Assembly: GCA_917880885.1 (NCBI GenBank)
Contig: OU862912.1
Span: forward strand, 53,587,994-53,651,993
Length of the DNA: 64,000 nucleotides
Direction: 5' to 3'
Source of the DNA: Limnephilus marmoratus
Taxonomy: Eukaryota > Arthropoda > Insecta > Trichoptera > Limnephilidae
In this document: positions 62,138 through 64,000 of the stretch, piece by piece
Numbering within the stretch: the first letter of the stretch is position 1
Layout: the number at the start of each line of letters is the position of its first letter
Translations under genes and position numbers: made by a program
Notes under the pieces: generated by a model
Database searches by the model: none
The model's input: only the letters and a program-made list of their open reading frames with translations
What the model was told of the DNA's origin: nothing

Positions 62138-62870
62138 GTACTAAAGAGCGTTTAACCAGCCAGCGGACGAAAATCCACATTTCGTCGAAAGTTGTTCTTA
62201 CGATCGTGCAGGGCGGTTACAATGAGACAGATTAATTATTCTCCGTACCAGCTTTTATAAATTATAACTCGATATCGAATTTATTTCAATTCAAATTAGC
62301 TTTAATTTATACCTTCATCCAAAAATGCTGAAAGGCGTGATGATAAAACTATTAAAATAATGTACTTTTTGTAGTTATTTTTTGATTATAAGTATTTATC
62401 ATTTTTCAATAATGTCTAAATTTAATAAGAATGTAAAAAAAATAATCTGAAATATATTAGTTTGTAAGTGCGCAAATAAATACACAAACGGACCAATTTT
62501 CGCCAAGAAACACGTGTACGTACATATTTTTTTAATGATTTTATTGAAACTAAAATTAAAATTCTAAAACATACGTTTGCTAGATAATGTATTGATTTAT
62601 TTTACTGCATGATTTCATTATTTGAAATGGGTGTGGTATAATACAAAAACTTTTTTGAAAATTGAACAAATGTGCCAACGACCTATGGAATAACCTTATT
62701 ATACTAAAAATTAAAAAATTTCTCAAAATTTATTAGATACGAATGCTAGATAAAAGAACAATCTTTCGAAATCCATTTATAATTTTTTGTGGAAAAGAGT
62801 CAATACGTCTAAAAACTTTTTTGAAAATGACGTATTTCCGGTTTTCTCTGGTAATGCCCTCTTAATCAAA
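62138..62870. other. Unassigned stretch
   Basis: AT-rich, with two copies of ACTTTTTTGAAAAT (62649, 62814); no gene. Confidence 0.4.
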
Positions 62871-62881
62871 TAATGTAAAAT

Positions 62882-63800
62882 ATGTTTGATAAAAACCTGT
62901 TGACTTTAAATTCTAAAAAAACCTATTATTTACCATTTTTCATTAAAAAACAAGAAACACCTAAAGAAATAAACTTAATAATCCACTCTGTGACAAATAC
63001 AGAAAACCACAAATGTAATATATCATGTTCAAAAATAGAAAGCAAAACTGATATTAAGTACCTGGGCATAACAATAGACCAGCGTTTAAAATGGTCTCCA
63101 CACATAAATATTCTGAACAACAGAATAAGGAAACTAACATATATATTTAGATGTTTAAGAGATATTTTAAACGAAAAATTACTTAGAACCACATACTTCG
63201 CTTTCTGTCAATCAATTATACAATACGGCATTATAGGATGGGGCGGTACATATAAAAATCAAACACAAACAATTTACATATCACAAAAACTAATAATAAA
63301 AACAATTTTAAAAAAACCCTACTCATATTCGTCAGAACTTTTATTCAAACAATTTAAGGTCAGAAAATTAAGTGCATTATACTTTTATCATGCAACATTA
63401 CAAATTTATAAAGATAATATTAAAAATCAAGTTGCACCCTTTAAAAATAACAGAAGTCTTAGACAAACATCAATACTTCCCACTCCAAAATGTAAAAAAA
63501 AAAATTGGACAATTGAGTTATAAATATCTCGGAGCAAAATTTTTTAATTCATTACCAGAAAAAATTAGAAACATGAATACCAATATAAAAAGTTTTAAAA
63601 CTCACCTAAAAAATTATGCTGAAAATTTAAACGGAATGATATTAAAAAAGCAATACAATAACACCCCCCCATACACACAAGCCTTGCTTAATTATGGGGG
63701 TACATCAAATATTCTACTATGTAATTAATTACTGTATAAAATTTATTTGTAATTTATGTACCTTCTATTACTAATAAAAAAAAATAAATAAATAAATAAA
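62882..63800 (+). mobile_element. 5'-truncated LINE, ORF2 C-terminus, frameshifted
   Basis: The plus frame encodes 'INLIIHSVTNTENHKCNIS', 'IKYLGITIDQRLKWSPHI', 'YFAFCQSIIQYGIIGWGG' and 'SSELLFKQFKVRKLSALYF'. After an indel in an A-run near 63495 it continues as YKYLGAKFFNSLPEKIRN to the stop at 63728. It ends with a TAAATAAATAAA tail at about 63770-63800. RT catalytic motifs are missing. Unusually AT-rich codon use. Confidence 0.8.
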
Positions 63801-64000
63801 AATATTATTCTACAACAATATTTCTAACAAACTACCACAATTACGCACCTGTTCCTAGCCTTCATACACATGGAAACAAATGCACCTCATATATCGACAT
63901 AGGTACATACTCAAATTTAACATTATTTTCTAAATAATATTTTTACGAACTGAATAATATTTTTTATGTACCATATTTTTATATTTAATGATCTTCGCAT
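63801..64000. other. Right edge, nothing recognised
   Basis: AT-rich sequence after the LINE tail. Confidence 0.4.

Overview
The window is eukaryotic nuclear DNA from an insect, most likely a moth or butterfly. It is AT-rich. Its only recognisable host genes are a multi-exon OLA1 gene and an adenylate kinase 9 gene. Nearly everything else is layered transposon debris of types common in Lepidoptera: Helitron-like ends, Tourist-like and hAT MITEs, pogo-like elements, 5'-truncated LINEs with TAAA tails, and frequent 'tacctac' strings. The species is not determined.

Host genes. On the minus strand, seven coding exons of OLA1 (Obg-like ATPase 1) run from 38369 down to 6231. They encode about the first 289 of roughly 396 residues; the last exons lie off the left edge. 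Intron 1 (25255-38184) holds a complete intronless gene on the same strand, 29774-36034, encoding a 2086-residue multi-domain adenylate kinase 9 (AK9). OLA1 is an ATP hydrolase linked to translation and stress. AK9 interconverts nucleoside mono-, di- and triphosphates. I see nothing functional that joins them beyond position.

Layout. 1-6200 is the distal part of intron 7, with MITEs, a Helitron-like copy, a pogo-like element and a short repeat family. 6231-9830 holds OLA1 exons 7, 6 and 5, with a LINE relic in intron 6. 9831-14437 (intron 4) holds a Helitron end, a promoter-like block with a 10-bp periodic heat-shock-element array, a PIF/Harbinger relic and a hAT MITE. 14438-18461 holds exons 4 and 3, a 116-bp tandem satellite and a hAT element with a LINE fragment inside. 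18462-25254 (intron 2) holds a 46-bp tandem array, a TIR element, a MITE, and a hAT element with perfect target-site duplication. 25255-38184 (intron 1) holds LINE relics, foldback and Tigger-like elements, and AK9. Right of 38369 there is no recognisable host gene: a solo LTR, two foldback elements, a second pogo-like element, a gag-only LTR retrotransposon nested inside a SINE-like repeat, LINE 3' ends, Tc1-like and hAT transposase relics, and a 5'-truncated LINE at the right edge.

Repeat relationships. One SINE-like family shares its 3' end, including a hairpin, with the LINE at 55190-56343, which suggests a LINE/SINE partnership. Several elements keep recognisable target-site duplications (8-bp hAT, TA pogo, TAA/TTA Tourist-like), so their boundaries can be placed to the base. 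All boundaries and family names come from reading the sequence by eye; no database search was possible.
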